Made by a program: the position numbers and the translations under genes
Shown: positions 47,956-57,384 of the stretch, piece by piece
Layout of the letters: each line of letters starts with the position of its first letter
Numbering within the stretch: the stretch's first letter is position 1
The notes under the pieces: generated by a model
What the model was told of the DNA's origin: nothing
Database searches by the model: none
The model's input: the letters and a program-made list of their open reading frames with translations, nothing else
Source: Paraperlucidibaca baekdonensis
Lineage (GTDB): Bacteria; Pseudomonadota; Gammaproteobacteria; Pseudomonadales; Moraxellaceae
Direction of reading: 5' to 3'
Length of the DNA: 64,000 bases
Assembly (NCBI RefSeq): GCF_003387535.1
Contig: NZ_QUNR01000001.1
Location: 682,001-746,000 of the forward strand

Positions 47956-49377
47956 CTATAGCGCGGCATGCCAGAGCGGAATACGCCCTGGGATGGGCAT
48001 GATGCCAACGCTCGCCGCCTCAGGGCTCTCCACCCACAGTGGCGCCTCAGCGCGCAAGGCATTGATCGATTCAATACCGCTGATTTTCAGCGTGGCAAAA
48101 CGGCCGATCAAACTGGCATCACCGGGGAAATGGATCCAGCGCGTATTCTCGGCAATGCCCACCAAGTAGCCCGGGTAACGCTTCGATTCGCGATCAATCA
48201 GCACGCGCTGCTCGGTGCCCATCATGGCATCGGTTTTATGGCCGGTGTTGCGCGCAATCAGCGTTTGTACACGTTGCAGGCGCTGCTTTTTCTCGGCGTG
48301 CGAGACGCTATCGGGCAGCTCTGCCGCTGGCGTGCCGGGGCGCTTTGAGTAAATAAAACTATACGAGTGGTCGTAGTTAACAAACTCAATCAAATCGAGC
48401 GTGTCTTGGAAATCTCGCTCGGTCTCATTGGGGAAACCGATGATGAAATCCGACGCAATCTCGATGCCGGGTTTGGCGGCTTTTAAGCGCGTGATGATGT
48501 CTTTGTAGGTGGCGATTTCGTGGTTGCGTTTCATCGCCGCCAAGATCGCATTGGAGCCACTTTGCACGGGCAAATGCACATGCGCGGCCAACTCAGGCAC
48601 CTCAGCATGGGCCTGAATTAAGGCGTCGTTGAATTCCAGCGGATGCGAGGTGGTGTAGCGAATGCGGCCGATGCCAGGGATCGCTGCCACGGCGCGCAAG
48701 AGCTCAGCGAAACCGCAAATATGGCCATCATGATGCTCGCCATAATAGCCATTGACGTTTTGCCCGAGCAGCGTGACTTCGCGTACGCCTTGGCGCGCGA
48801 CATGAGCGACTTCGGCAATCACATCATCGAAGGGTCGTGAGACTTCTTCGCCGCGCGTGTAGGGCACCACGCAGAAGCTGCAGTATTTCGAGCAGCCTTC
48901 CATGATCGAGACAAAGGCTTTGTGGCCGTCAATTTTTGGCTCGGGCAGAAAGTCGAATTTTTCATTCTCGGGAAAACTCACGTCGACCTGCGCGATGCGC
49001 TCGCGATCGACTGGCTGCACCGATAAGTCGGTGAGCATTTGAGGCAGACGATGCAGGGTTTGCGGACCGAATACCATGTCGACATAGGGCGCGCGCTGCA
49101 AAATGCCTTCGCCTTCTTGCGAGGCCACACAGCCACCGACCCCAATAATGACATTGGGCCGCTCAAGCTTCAGGCGCTGCCAGCGGCCAAGCTGCGAAAA
49201 CACCTTCTCCTGCGCCTTTTCGCGGATCGAGCAGGTATTCAGCAGCAGCACATCGGCCTCTTCGGCGATGTCAGTGCGCACCAGCTGATGCGAGTCGCTG
49301 AGCAAGTCGAGCATCCGCGAGGAGTCGTACTCGTTCATTTGGCAACCTTGGGTTTCGATGTAAAGCTTGCGAGCCAT
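47956..49377 (-). CDS. miaB: tRNA-2-methylthio-N6-dimethylallyladenosine synthase
   Basis: A 473-residue radical SAM methylthiotransferase that converts i6A37 to ms2i6A37 in tRNA. The UPF0004 domain has Cys12 ([11 protein letters not shown]), [11 protein letters not shown] and [10 protein letters not shown]; the radical SAM cluster is CSKYCSFC; a TRAM domain ends the protein ([17 protein letters not shown]). ATG 49377 (MARKLYI) matches family starts. Usually miaB precedes phoH directly; here three plus-strand genes separate them. Confidence 0.97.
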   Translation of the reverse strand: MARKLYIETQGCQMNEYDSSRMLDLLSDSHQLVRTDIAEEADVLLLNTCSIREKAQEKVFSQLGRWQRLKLERPNVIIGVGGCVASQEGEGILQRAPYVDMVFGPQTLHRLPQMLTDLSVQPVDRERIAQVDVSFPENEKFDFLPEPKIDGHKAFVSIMEGCSKYCSFCVVPYTRGEEVSRPFDDVIAEVAHVARQGVREVTLLGQNVNGYYGEHHDGHICGFAELLRAVAAIPGIGRIRYTTSHPLEFNDALIQAHAEVPELAAHVHLPVQSGSNAILAAMKRNHEIATYKDIITRLKAAKPGIEIASDFIIGFPNETERDFQDTLDLIEFVNYDHSYSFIYSKRPGTPAAELPDSVSHAEKKQRLQRVQTLIARNTGHKTDAMMGTEQRVLIDRESKRYPGYLVGIAENTRWIHFPGDASLIGRFATLKISGIESINALRAEAPLWVESPEAASVGIMPIPGRIPLWHAAL

Positions 49378-49504
49378 GAGCGCGTTATTCCGTCCTATTA
49401 AACGCGCGCAGTATACAGCTATGCTGTGCGCTCGCGAAAACGGCTTTATGCAGGTGTCCATGTCGCGCATAAGCGTGCGGGTTTGGGCTTAACTGAGTGG
49501 GCGT

Positions 49505-49521
49505 ATAGGCGCGCTGCCTAT
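49505..49521 (+). repeat. Inverted repeat upstream of the SCO1 gene
   Basis: ATAGGC-GCGCT-GCCTAT, a perfect 6-bp repeat 29 bp before the SCO1-like start. It lies in the 173-bp gap between divergent miaB and the copper operon, the only likely regulatory signal seen there; GAGGGG before the ATG is the ribosome-binding site. Confidence 0.4.
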
Positions 49522-49550
49522 GGGCCATGACGATTGAGGGGTCTTAACAG

Positions 49551-50144
49551 ATGTCGCGACGACAAAAATTGCGAATAAGTTTAGTCACTGCGCTGATGGT
49601 CAGTGTCGGCCTGGCGGCGTGGGCGTGGCTGCAGCGCCCGCAGTACTCGGGCTTGCCGGTGCTGAAATTGGGCGGTGATTTTGCGCTCGTGAATGCCACT
49701 GGCACGCCATTTTCATTGGCCGACAGCACCGGCCGCGTGCGCTTGCTGAGTTTTGGCTTCACACACTGCCCAGACATCTGCCCGATGACATTAGCGCGCT
49801 ACCGTGCTGTCTTGGAGGCATTGGGCAATGACGCGGCGCAGCTGCAGCCGATCATGATTAGTGTCGACCCGGCACGCGATACGCCCGCGGTATTGGCCGA
49901 CTACGTGGCTTATTTTAGCCCCAATATCATTGGCCTGACGGGCTCAACGGAGGCGATTGCGCAGGTCGCCAAACAATACGGCGCCTATGTCTCGGTTTCA
50001 GGCGACGACGTGAGTCATTCAGATTATTTATATTTGATCGATCGCGATGGTCGTGTGCGGCGACTATTTGATCAGCAGGCGGGCGTGCAAGCCATTGTGC
50101 AAGAGGCACGCGCGCTGATGATTGAACCTCGGGAGGGCGTATGA
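49551..50144 (+). CDS. SCO1/SenC family copper/thiol protein
   Basis: A 197-residue membrane-anchored thioredoxin-fold protein. One N-terminal anchor helix (~9-28), the copper/thiol motif CPDICP (CxxxC) and the conserved His in VSHSDYLYLIDRDG. SCO proteins help load or reduce the CuA site of cytochrome c oxidase from the periplasmic side. Its stop overlaps the PCuAC start (ATGA), so the two are coupled. Confidence 0.93.
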   Translation: MSRRQKLRISLVTALMVSVGLAAWAWLQRPQYSGLPVLKLGGDFALVNATGTPFSLADSTGRVRLLSFGFTHCPDICPMTLARYRAVLEALGNDAAQLQPIMISVDPARDTPAVLADYVAYFSPNIIGLTGSTEAIAQVAKQYGAYVSVSGDDVSHSDYLYLIDRDGRVRRLFDQQAGVQAIVQEARALMIEPREGV

Positions 50145-50593
50145 AGCGGATCGTTGGCGTGTTGGCGGGCCTGCTCAGTGTTTGCGCAACGTCGGCTTTA
50201 GCCGCGGTCCATGTGCACGATGCATGGATCCGTGAAGTGCCGCCGGCGTCACGCGTGGCGGCATTGTTTGTGGCATTGGAAAATACTGGCAGCGAGGCGG
50301 TTGCTATTCGTCAGATGCGAAGTGCAGTGGCGGAGCGCGTGGAATGGCATGACATGATCATGAATGAGGGTCATATGAGCATGCGCGCGCGCGAGCAACT
50401 GCTGCTGATGCCCGGCGCAACAGTATTGGCACCCGGTGGCAGTCATTTGATGCTATTGGGTCTGCGCGAGCCGTTGCATATTGGTGATCAGGTGCCAGTT
50501 GAGATCACGCTAGATACAGGGCGCGTGCTTTCAGTTAACGCCACGGTGCGCGCCACACAGCCAGCATCTGGTCACGCCCATGACCACCACTGA
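50141..50593 (+). CDS. Periplasmic copper chaperone (PCuAC family)
   Basis: A 150-residue secreted protein with a signal peptide cut near residue 21 (SALAA|VHV). The copper motif is spread over WHDMIMNEGHMSM and GGSHLML, then a His-rich tail (GHAHDHH). PCuAC donates Cu(I) to SCO1/CuA. Its end overlaps the following metallo-hydrolase start by 14 nt in another frame. Confidence 0.92.
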   Translation: MKRIVGVLAGLLSVCATSALAAVHVHDAWIREVPPASRVAALFVALENTGSEAVAIRQMRSAVAERVEWHDMIMNEGHMSMRAREQLLLMPGATVLAPGGSHLMLLGLREPLHIGDQVPVEITLDTGRVLSVNATVRATQPASGHAHDHH

Positions 50594-51623
50594 GCGCCAT
50601 TCAGCCGAGTCGCTGCTCTCGCGTTTTCGCGCGAAGTTGCAGCTCTTTAGCAAGCCCGAGATTGTTCGCGCGCCAGCACGGCATTGGGATGGGCAGCGTT
50701 TTCGTAACCTCGGTACGGACACCAAACACAGCTCGTGGGCAGCGCTGCGCTGGCTGAAGTCGCGCCAGCCGGCGGCATGGCCAACGTGGGTAGACTCGGC
50801 GCCGAGCCCTGAAAAGCCTGCCGCCTGCCATAGCGAGCAATTAGCCGACTGGCGCGTGACCTATGTCAATCACGCCACAGTGCTCGTGCAAATAGGGCCG
50901 TGGAATGTGCTCACCGATCCGGTCTGGTCTGACCGCGTGAGTCCGGTGACGTTTGCCGGCCCGCAGCGCGTGCGCAGTGTCGGTATTGCGCTCGATGACT
51001 TGCCGCCGATTCATGCGGTATTGCTCAGTCACGATCATTACGACCACCTCGATATTCGCACGCTGATGTGGCTGCATGCGCGTGATCGGCCATTGATCGT
51101 GACAGGTTTGGGCGTTGATGCGGTGCTGCATGCCCACGGTATCGACAATGTCGCCGCCATGGATTGGTGGCAGTCGCTAGCACTGGGCCCGCTAACGGTG
51201 TTTTTTTTGCCGGCACAGCATTTTTCCGGTCGTGGGGTGCGTGACCGCAATCGCACGTTGTGGGGCAGTTTGCTGGTGCAGTCATCGGCGGGTTGCTTGT
51301 ATTTTGCCGGCGACACCGGCTATGGACCACATTTTCAGGCGATTGCTGAGCAGTTTGGTGCGCCACGTTTGGCGCTATTGCCGATCGGTGCTTATGCGCC
51401 ACGCTGGTTTATGGGGCCGGTGCACATGGACCCCGCCGATGCCGTACGTGCGCATCAAGATTTGCAAGCGGTGTACTCGCTGGGCATTCATTTCAATACG
51501 TTTCAGCTCACCGATGAGGCCATGGAGGCGCCGGTTGAGCGCTTGACTGAGGCGCTTCAGGCGGCCGGTGTTGATGCCGCTCATTTTGGCGTTTTAGGTG
51601 AGGGTGAAAGCCGCCCTGCCTAA
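50580..51623 (+). CDS. MBL-fold metallo-hydrolase, NAPE-PLD/UlaG-like
   Basis: A 347-residue metallo-beta-lactamase-fold enzyme. Metal ligands appear in LSHDHYDHLD (~142-151), in LPAQHFSGR and in FAGDTGYG, with a C-terminal His in LGIHFNTF. It resembles the N-acylphosphatidylethanolamine phospholipase-D-like group, so a phospholipid or other phosphodiester substrate is possible. No signal peptide. Start overlaps PCuAC by 14 nt; the ribosome-binding site is weak. Confidence 0.87.
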   Translation: MTTTERHSAESLLSRFRAKLQLFSKPEIVRAPARHWDGQRFRNLGTDTKHSSWAALRWLKSRQPAAWPTWVDSAPSPEKPAACHSEQLADWRVTYVNHATVLVQIGPWNVLTDPVWSDRVSPVTFAGPQRVRSVGIALDDLPPIHAVLLSHDHYDHLDIRTLMWLHARDRPLIVTGLGVDAVLHAHGIDNVAAMDWWQSLALGPLTVFFLPAQHFSGRGVRDRNRTLWGSLLVQSSAGCLYFAGDTGYGPHFQAIAEQFGAPRLALLPIGAYAPRWFMGPVHMDPADAVRAHQDLQAVYSLGIHFNTFQLTDEAMEAPVERLTEALQAAGVDAAHFGVLGEGESRPA

Positions 51624-51627
51624 TGAC

Positions 51628-52578
51628 CTAGAGCCAGTTGCGGCGCTTGAAGTAGAAGTAGGGCGCCACCGCGGAGAGGATCATCATGCCGATACCAAAA
51701 GGGTAGCCGAAGTCCCAGCCAAGCTCGGGCATGACGCGGAAGTTCATGCCGTAGACGCTGGCGATCATGGTCGGTGGTAGAAACACCACGGAGGCCACCG
51801 AGAAGATTTTGATGATTTTGTTCTGATTAACGTTGATAAAGCCGAGCGTGGTGTCGAGCAAGAACTTAATTTTATCGAACAAAAATGAGGTGTGCGCGAT
51901 CAGTGACTCCGAGTCACGGATGATATCGCGCAGGCGCTCGCTGAGCTCGGCGTTGAGCATGCCGGAGCGCAATAGCAAGTACAGCATGCGCTGCAAATCG
52001 ACCATGGAAATCCGCACTTTGCCAATGATGTCTTCTTGCTGCGCGATCTCGGTGAGCAGCGATTCCATGTCATCGGTTTCGGCATTGCCAAGCACTTGCG
52101 AGCCGGTGACTTCAAGATCGGCGGCGATGCGCTCGATCATATCGGCGAGGTTTTCCACTTTGGTTTCAAACAAGCCAATCAAGATCGATTTGGGGTTGTT
52201 GATATTGACCAGGCCTTTGCGTGCGCGCAGGCGGAACAGGCGAAATGCCGCGAGCTCTTCTTCACGCAGCGTAAATAGTCGATCGCCATTAAACACAAAG
52301 GCGGCGGAAATATTGGTCGATGACTGGTCGGCGTAATTGAGGAAATACGAGCTGATGTGCAGGCCGTCATCGTTTTCGTAAAAGCGCGAGGTGGCCTCGA
52401 TTTCGTAGAGATCATCGATGCTCGGCAGCTCTTGGCTATAGGCCGTGCGCACCCATTCGCGCTCTTCATCGGTGGGGTTGATTAGGTCAACCCACAGGAT
52501 GTCAGCGATCAGATCTTCGGCCGCATTAATGGCGACTGGTTCGAGCAAACCCTTATTCAGGGTGAAGGCCATCAGCAT
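51628..52578 (-). CDS. corA: CorA magnesium/cobalt channel
   Basis: A 316-residue CorA, the same length as the E. coli protein. A long cytosolic helical domain (DLYEIEATSRFYENDDGLHISSYF) is followed by two C-terminal membrane helices with the selectivity loop YGMNFRVMPEL between them. I chose ATG 52578 (MLMAFTL) because GGGAG sits 9 nt before it and the protein aligns from there; upstream starts (52587, 52605) lack this. Convergent with the hydrolase gene (4-bp gap). Confidence 0.95.
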   Translation of the reverse strand: MLMAFTLNKGLLEPVAINAAEDLIADILWVDLINPTDEEREWVRTAYSQELPSIDDLYEIEATSRFYENDDGLHISSYFLNYADQSSTNISAAFVFNGDRLFTLREEELAAFRLFRLRARKGLVNINNPKSILIGLFETKVENLADMIERIAADLEVTGSQVLGNAETDDMESLLTEIAQQEDIIGKVRISMVDLQRMLYLLLRSGMLNAELSERLRDIIRDSESLIAHTSFLFDKIKFLLDTTLGFINVNQNKIIKIFSVASVVFLPPTMIASVYGMNFRVMPELGWDFGYPFGIGMMILSAVAPYFYFKRRNWL

Positions 52579-52666
52579 GCGTGGCATCTCCCAATTTTCC
52601 AGCATTCTAACAATGCCGAGCGCTTGGCAGCTAGCATTTCGCCGGCTCATTTCGCCGCTGGCGTGT

Positions 52667-53452
52667 TTAGGCCAGTGTGCGTGCGATGACCACCAGATCG
52701 ACGCGCTGCGCACCGGCGGCGAGCAGGCACTGGCTAATCGCCTCGGCGGTGGCGCCGCTGGTCAGCACATCATCGACCAATAGCACATGCTGATGATGCA
52801 GCGGCGGGCCATGCCAGATAAACGCGCCGACTAAATTCGCGCGGCGCTCATCGGCATGCAGCGACTTTTGCATGCGTGTGTCGCGCACGCGCACAAGATC
52901 ATGCACCGCCACTGGCCGCTGCAGACGCTTGGCCATGATGCGAGCTAATAGAAGCGTTTGGTTGTAGCCGCGCTGGCGCAAACGTTTGCCATGAATGGGC
53001 ACAGGCACAATGACATCCGGTAGCGCATCGGGATCGATGCAGTCGGCCAAACGCTGACCAAAGTAATCGGCGAGCACCAGGCGGCTGTGGTATTTCAGCG
53101 CTGCCACTAGCCGATCGATGGGAAAGCGAAACGTAAATAAAGCCTGCGCACGCTGCCACGGTGGCGGTGCATCGGCGCAGTCTGAGCACTGCTCAGCGGG
53201 TGTACTTAATGGCCGTGCGCAACGCTGACAGGCGCTGGTCAGCCACGGCAGATCGGCCGAGCAGGCCACACACAAGCAGTCGTGATGCCCTCGGCCATGG
53301 CAGAGCACGCAACGATTGGCGCGCACTACGTCAACCATTCGACTCAAGATAAGTTGACGATGACTGCTCAGTCTCGCCACAATAGCCGCCAACACGCCCG
53401 CTAGCTGGCGACACATGCCCTGTGCGACCCTGAACTGACTGTCGAGATTCAT
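52667..53452 (-). CDS. comF: ComF family phosphoribosyltransferase-like protein
   Basis: A 261-residue protein with an N-terminal cysteine-rich zinc region ([17 protein letters not shown] ... CQRC ... CSDC) and a phosphoribosyltransferase domain ([17 protein letters not shown]). ComF proteins assist DNA uptake or processing in naturally competent bacteria; the biochemical role is not settled. ATG 53452 has AAGGAG 5 nt before it on the minus strand; a GTG at 53458 is the alternative. Its start codon abuts the bioB start codon head-to-head. Confidence 0.92.
   Translation of the reverse strand: MNLDSQFRVAQGMCRQLAGVLAAIVARLSSHRQLILSRMVDVVRANRCVLCHGRGHHDCLCVACSADLPWLTSACQRCARPLSTPAEQCSDCADAPPPWQRAQALFTFRFPIDRLVAALKYHSRLVLADYFGQRLADCIDPDALPDVIVPVPIHGKRLRQRGYNQTLLLARIMAKRLQRPVAVHDLVRVRDTRMQKSLHADERRANLVGAFIWHGPPLHHQHVLLVDDVLTSGATAEAISQCLLAAGAQRVDLVVIARTLA
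53354..53383 (+). promoter_or_regulatory. bioB: Candidate bioB promoter inside comF
   Basis: TTGACG (53354-53359) and CACAAT (53378-53383) with 18-bp spacing, about 70 bp before the bioB ATG. It lies inside the comF coding region because there is no intergenic gap. The -10 matches only 4 of 6 consensus bases, so this is tentative. Confidence 0.35.
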
Positions 53453-54511
53453 ATGCACTCCTTTGCCGATTCAACTGCGCCGCGCCACGACTGGACGCGC
53501 GCCGACGTTGCTGCCTTATTTGACTTACCTTTTAATGACCTGCTGTTTCGCGCGCAGACCGTGCATCGTCAGCACTTCGATGCCAATGCCGTGCAAGTCA
53601 GCACGCTGTTGTCGATCAAAACCGGCGCCTGCCCGGAAGACTGCAAATACTGTTCGCAGTCGGGGCATTACGACACCGGCCTCGACAAAGAAAAACTGCT
53701 GGCTATAGAAAAGGTAGTCGAGGAGGCGCGAAATGCTAGGGACAAAGGCGCCTCGCGGTTTTGCATGGGTGCGGCCTGGCGCAGTCCGCGCGAAAAAGAC
53801 ATGCCCTATGTGGTGGAGATGGTCAAACGCGTGAAGGCCTTGGGGCTTGAGACCTGCATGACCTTAGGCATGCTCGACGGCGCACAGGCCTCGGAATTGG
53901 CCACCGCCGGCTTGGATTATTACAACCACAACCTCGACACCAGCCCCGAGCATTACGCGCAAATCATCACCACGCGTAGCTACCAAGATCGCCTCGATAC
54001 GCTCTCGCATGTGCGCGATGCCGGCATGAAAGTCTGCGCGGGTGGCATTGTTGGCTTGGGCGAGCGCCGCGAAGACCGCATTGGTTTATTGACGCAGCTG
54101 GCTACGTTGCCGGCGCATCCGGAGTCGGTGCCGATTAACCAGCTGGTGAAAATCCCCGGCACGCCTTTGGGCGATGTTGATGACCTCGACCCGTTCGAGT
54201 TTATTCGCACCATCGCGGTGGCGCGTATCATCATGCCGAAAAGCATGGTGCGCTTGTCGGCTGGCCGCGAGGAGATGCCCGAGTCGCAGCAGGCGCTGTG
54301 CTTTTTGGCCGGCGCCAACTCGATTTTTTATGGCGATAAATTGCTCACCACTGCTAACCCGGAAGCCGAGTCAGACATGCTGCTATTTAAGCGTTTGGGT
54401 TTGAAGCCCATGGTCGAGTCGGAAATTGCGCGCGATGCGGTCATTGAGCCAACGCTTTATGCGCCAGCCGCCGCGCCACTCTGGCACGATGCCATGGCGA
54501 CCCGTGTTTAA
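53453..54511 (+). CDS. bioB: Biotin synthase
   Basis: A 352-residue radical SAM enzyme making biotin from dethiobiotin. The cluster ligands are C60, C64 and C67 (ACPEDCKYC); [10 protein letters not shown] and [16 protein letters not shown] belong to the barrel. First gene of bioB-F-H-C-D. It begins back-to-back with comF, so its transcription signal must lie within comF. Confidence 0.98.
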   Translation: MHSFADSTAPRHDWTRADVAALFDLPFNDLLFRAQTVHRQHFDANAVQVSTLLSIKTGACPEDCKYCSQSGHYDTGLDKEKLLAIEKVVEEARNARDKGASRFCMGAAWRSPREKDMPYVVEMVKRVKALGLETCMTLGMLDGAQASELATAGLDYYNHNLDTSPEHYAQIITTRSYQDRLDTLSHVRDAGMKVCAGGIVGLGERREDRIGLLTQLATLPAHPESVPINQLVKIPGTPLGDVDDLDPFEFIRTIAVARIIMPKSMVRLSAGREEMPESQQALCFLAGANSIFYGDKLLTTANPEAESDMLLFKRLGLKPMVESEIARDAVIEPTLYAPAAAPLWHDAMATRV

Positions 54512-54529
54512 ACGACGACGCATGCGCTG

Positions 54530-55735
54530 ATGTCTGCCGTCCCGACTAGCTGGCAGGCCTGGCTGAGCGACACGCTTGCCGCGCGAGATCGCGATGGTCT
54601 GCGCCGTCAGCCCGTGCATCTGGACTCGCCTCAGGCGGTGCGCGTGCAGCGCGACGGGCGCTGGCTCGATAATTTTTGCAGCAATGACTACTTAGGCCTC
54701 GCTGCTGAACCCGCGTTGCAAGCGGCGCTCATCGATGCGGTGCGCCGCGTTGGTGTCGGTGCTGGCTCGGCAAGCTTGGTTTGCGGTCATCACCACGAGC
54801 ACGCTGCGTTAGCTGAGGCGCTGGCCGACTGGCTGGGCGTGGAGACGGTGCTGCTCTTTGGCAATGGTTATTTGGCCAATCTCGGCGTGCTCGCCGGCCT
54901 CGCGGGGCGCGGGGATGCCATTGTGCAAGATCGCCTAAACCACGCCTCGCTGATCGATGGTGCCATCGCCTCGGGCGCCAAGCATCTGCGCTATGCCCAC
55001 GCCGAGGCGCTAGCCGCTGAGCAGCGCCTGATGAGCTTGCCCGAGAACATTCATAAGCGCCTGCTGGTCAGCGATGGCGTGTTTAGCATGGATGGCGATA
55101 TCGCCCCGGTGGCCGAACTGGTCGCCGTCGCCGAGCGTCAGCAGGCCTTGTTGGTGCTCGATGAAGCCCATGCCTTTGGCGTTATTGGCGAGGCCGGGCG
55201 CGGCAGCGTCAGTCATGCCGGCCTGCGCGATGACGCCGTGGCGCTGCGCATCGGCACGCTCGGCAAGGCCTTTGGTGTGTATGGCGCGTTTGCCGCCGGC
55301 CCGAAGGTGCTCATCGATACCTTGCAGCAGCTCGCGCGCCCAGCCATTTACACCACCGCCTTGCCACCGGCGCTAGCGGCGGTCACCCGTGTGGCGCTCA
55401 CGCATGTTCGCGATGATCATTGGCGGCGCGCTAATTTGCAGGCCAATATCATTCAGTTTCGCGCCGGCGCATTGGCGCAGGGCTGGGACGTGATGGCCAG
55501 CGACACCGCCATCCAGCCGCTGCTTATTGGCGATACGGCGCGCACCAATGCGTTGAGCGCGGCGCTGCTGGCGCGCGGCTTTTGGGTCAGCAGCATCCGT
55601 CCGCCGACCGTGCCCAATGGCAGCGCGCGCCTGCGCGTAACGCTCAGCAGTGCGCACACGCCGGAGGCCATCGCGCGCTTGCTTGATGCGCTGGCGGACT
55701 TAGCGATGGATTATGCCTGCGTGAGTTCGCCGTGA
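54530..55735 (+). CDS. bioF: 8-amino-7-oxononanoate synthase
   Basis: A 401-residue PLP enzyme condensing pimeloyl thioester with alanine. It has NFCSNDYLGLA, VLDEAHAFGVIG and the PLP lysine near residue 246 in GTLGKAFG. It follows bioB by 18 bp. Confidence 0.97.
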   Translation: MSAVPTSWQAWLSDTLAARDRDGLRRQPVHLDSPQAVRVQRDGRWLDNFCSNDYLGLAAEPALQAALIDAVRRVGVGAGSASLVCGHHHEHAALAEALADWLGVETVLLFGNGYLANLGVLAGLAGRGDAIVQDRLNHASLIDGAIASGAKHLRYAHAEALAAEQRLMSLPENIHKRLLVSDGVFSMDGDIAPVAELVAVAERQQALLVLDEAHAFGVIGEAGRGSVSHAGLRDDAVALRIGTLGKAFGVYGAFAAGPKVLIDTLQQLARPAIYTTALPPALAAVTRVALTHVRDDHWRRANLQANIIQFRAGALAQGWDVMASDTAIQPLLIGDTARTNALSAALLARGFWVSSIRPPTVPNGSARLRVTLSSAHTPEAIARLLDALADLAMDYACVSSP

Positions 55736-55773
55736 TTTTCTTTTCAATGACCGCACCGAGAGCTTGAGTTTTT

Positions 55774-56580
55774 ATGCCTGCGTTAATGCTCTATCACGAC
55801 ACCTATCACAGCACCGGCCCACTCGGCAGCGCCGCTCCCGATCTAGTCTTGCTGCATGGCTGGGGCCTGCATTCGATCGTCTTCGATCCCATCGTGCCAT
55901 TTTTGCTGGAGCGCTATTGCGTCACCGTGATTGACTTACCGGGCATGGGCCGCAGCCCTCTGCCAAATGCGCCGCTGAGCGTCGAGTCTGTCGTGGCGCA
56001 ACTTGCTGAAGTGGCCCCCGAGCGCGCCCTGTGGCTGGGCTGGTCGCTCGGCGGTGAGCTTGCCTTGGCCTATGCGCAAGCTCATCCGGCCCGCGTCTCC
56101 GCGCTGATGCTGATTGCCAGTAATCCCTGCTTTGTGCAGCGCCCAGACTGGTCGCACGCCATGCCGGAGGCGACCTTCACCGGTTTTAGCGAGTTCTTCG
56201 ATGAAGACCCCGAAGCCACGCTGATTCGCTTTTTATCGCTGCAATGCATGGGCTCGGCGCGCGCGAAAGCCGACATCCGCTTTTTGCAAGAGATCATGTA
56301 TTTCCACGGCTTGCCGGCGCCGCGGGCCTTACGCGAAAGCCTGCAGCTGCTGCAGGACATGGACCAGCGTGAGGCCTTTGCTCAGCTGCCGATACCCATC
56401 GCGATGATCTTGGGGCGTCACGATCAGCTCGTGCCGGCGCTACTGGCAGAGGACTTGCTCGCGCTGCGCTCAACCCTCGCCATTCGCCTCATTGACGGGG
56501 CCGGCCATGCGCCATTTCTCGCGCAACCGGAGGCCTTTCAGCAGGCGCTGGCTGAGCTCTTGGGCGAGATGAATCGGTGA
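55774..56580 (+). CDS. bioH: Pimeloyl-ACP methyl ester carboxylesterase
   Basis: A 268-residue alpha/beta hydrolase. LLHGWGLHSIVFDP, the nucleophile Ser91 in LGWSLGGELAL, the Asp in LGRHDQLVP and the His in DGAGHAPFLAQP complete the triad. It removes the methyl mask from pimeloyl-ACP. Its stop overlaps the bioC GTG start. Confidence 0.95.
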   Translation: MPALMLYHDTYHSTGPLGSAAPDLVLLHGWGLHSIVFDPIVPFLLERYCVTVIDLPGMGRSPLPNAPLSVESVVAQLAEVAPERALWLGWSLGGELALAYAQAHPARVSALMLIASNPCFVQRPDWSHAMPEATFTGFSEFFDEDPEATLIRFLSLQCMGSARAKADIRFLQEIMYFHGLPAPRALRESLQLLQDMDQREAFAQLPIPIAMILGRHDQLVPALLAEDLLALRSTLAIRLIDGAGHAPFLAQPEAFQQALAELLGEMNR

Positions 56581-57368
56581 GCGGCGCTGCAGCGCTGGAG
56601 GCTCACGTGGTGTGCGCTACCGAGCAGCCGGCCACTGGCCCCTGGCAAGCGAATGTGGCGCGCCACTTTCAGCGCGCCGCCATGAGCTATGCCGATACTT
56701 CCGCGCTACAGCAGGCCTCGGCGCAGGATTTTTTCGCGTGCACGCAGGCGCGAGGGCTGGTGCTTGAACTCGGTGCCGGTCATGGCGCCATCGCGCAATT
56801 GATCAGTGAATGCACTGCGGTGAGTACGGTGCTGGCGCTGGATATCAGCGAGGCCATGTTGCGTCAGGCACCGATCGGCCCGAAGGTGCAGCGCGTGGTC
56901 GGCTCGGCCTTGGCCATTCCGCTACGCGATCAGTGTGTCGATACGGTCATGAGTCATTTTGCCCTGCATTGGTGCTTGTCGCCGCGAGCGGTAGCGGCAG
57001 AGTTGCGGCGGGTGGTGCGCGCTCAAGGCCATGCGCAGCTGGCCATCCCGCTGGCGGGCAGTCTCGCCCCGCTGCATGGTGACGGTGGCGATGGCGCGCT
57101 GTTATTGCCACTGGCGCAATGGCAGGCAGCTTTTGCGCAGGACTGGCAACTGGAAGCCAGTGACGTGAAAACCTACACGCGGCACTTCACGAGCGCGAGA
57201 GACTGGCTGGCATATTTGCGCGCCATGGGCGTGACCGCCACGCCACAAGCCGCGCCAGCGAGCCGGCGCCATGTGCGCGAACTACTCGCAGGCATTGAGC
57301 AGGCAGCAGAGCCTGCCGGCATTCCTTTTACATTTCAGGTTTGGCACGCTCGCCTTCGAGCGGTCTGA
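56577..57368 (+). CDS. bioC: Malonyl-ACP O-methyltransferase
   Basis: A 263-residue SAM methyltransferase that primes biotin synthesis. The N-terminal VARHFQRAAMSYADTSALQQ helix is a BioC mark; motif I is VLELGAGHGAIAQLI. The frame starts with GTG at 56577 overlapping the bioH stop (GTGA). No better downstream start is seen without losing the N-terminal helix. Confidence 0.93.
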   Translation: MSGAAALEAHVVCATEQPATGPWQANVARHFQRAAMSYADTSALQQASAQDFFACTQARGLVLELGAGHGAIAQLISECTAVSTVLALDISEAMLRQAPIGPKVQRVVGSALAIPLRDQCVDTVMSHFALHWCLSPRAVAAELRRVVRAQGHAQLAIPLAGSLAPLHGDGGDGALLLPLAQWQAAFAQDWQLEASDVKTYTRHFTSARDWLAYLRAMGVTATPQAAPASRRHVRELLAGIEQAAEPAGIPFTFQVWHARLRAV

Positions 57369-57384
57369 GCAATAGGCATTCCTC

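Noticed and set aside
50580-51623. Assigning the hydrolase as the ascorbate lactonase UlaG
   Set aside because: It only shares the broad metallo-beta-lactamase fold, and there is no ascorbate gene context. Its motif layout is closer to the NAPE-PLD-like group.
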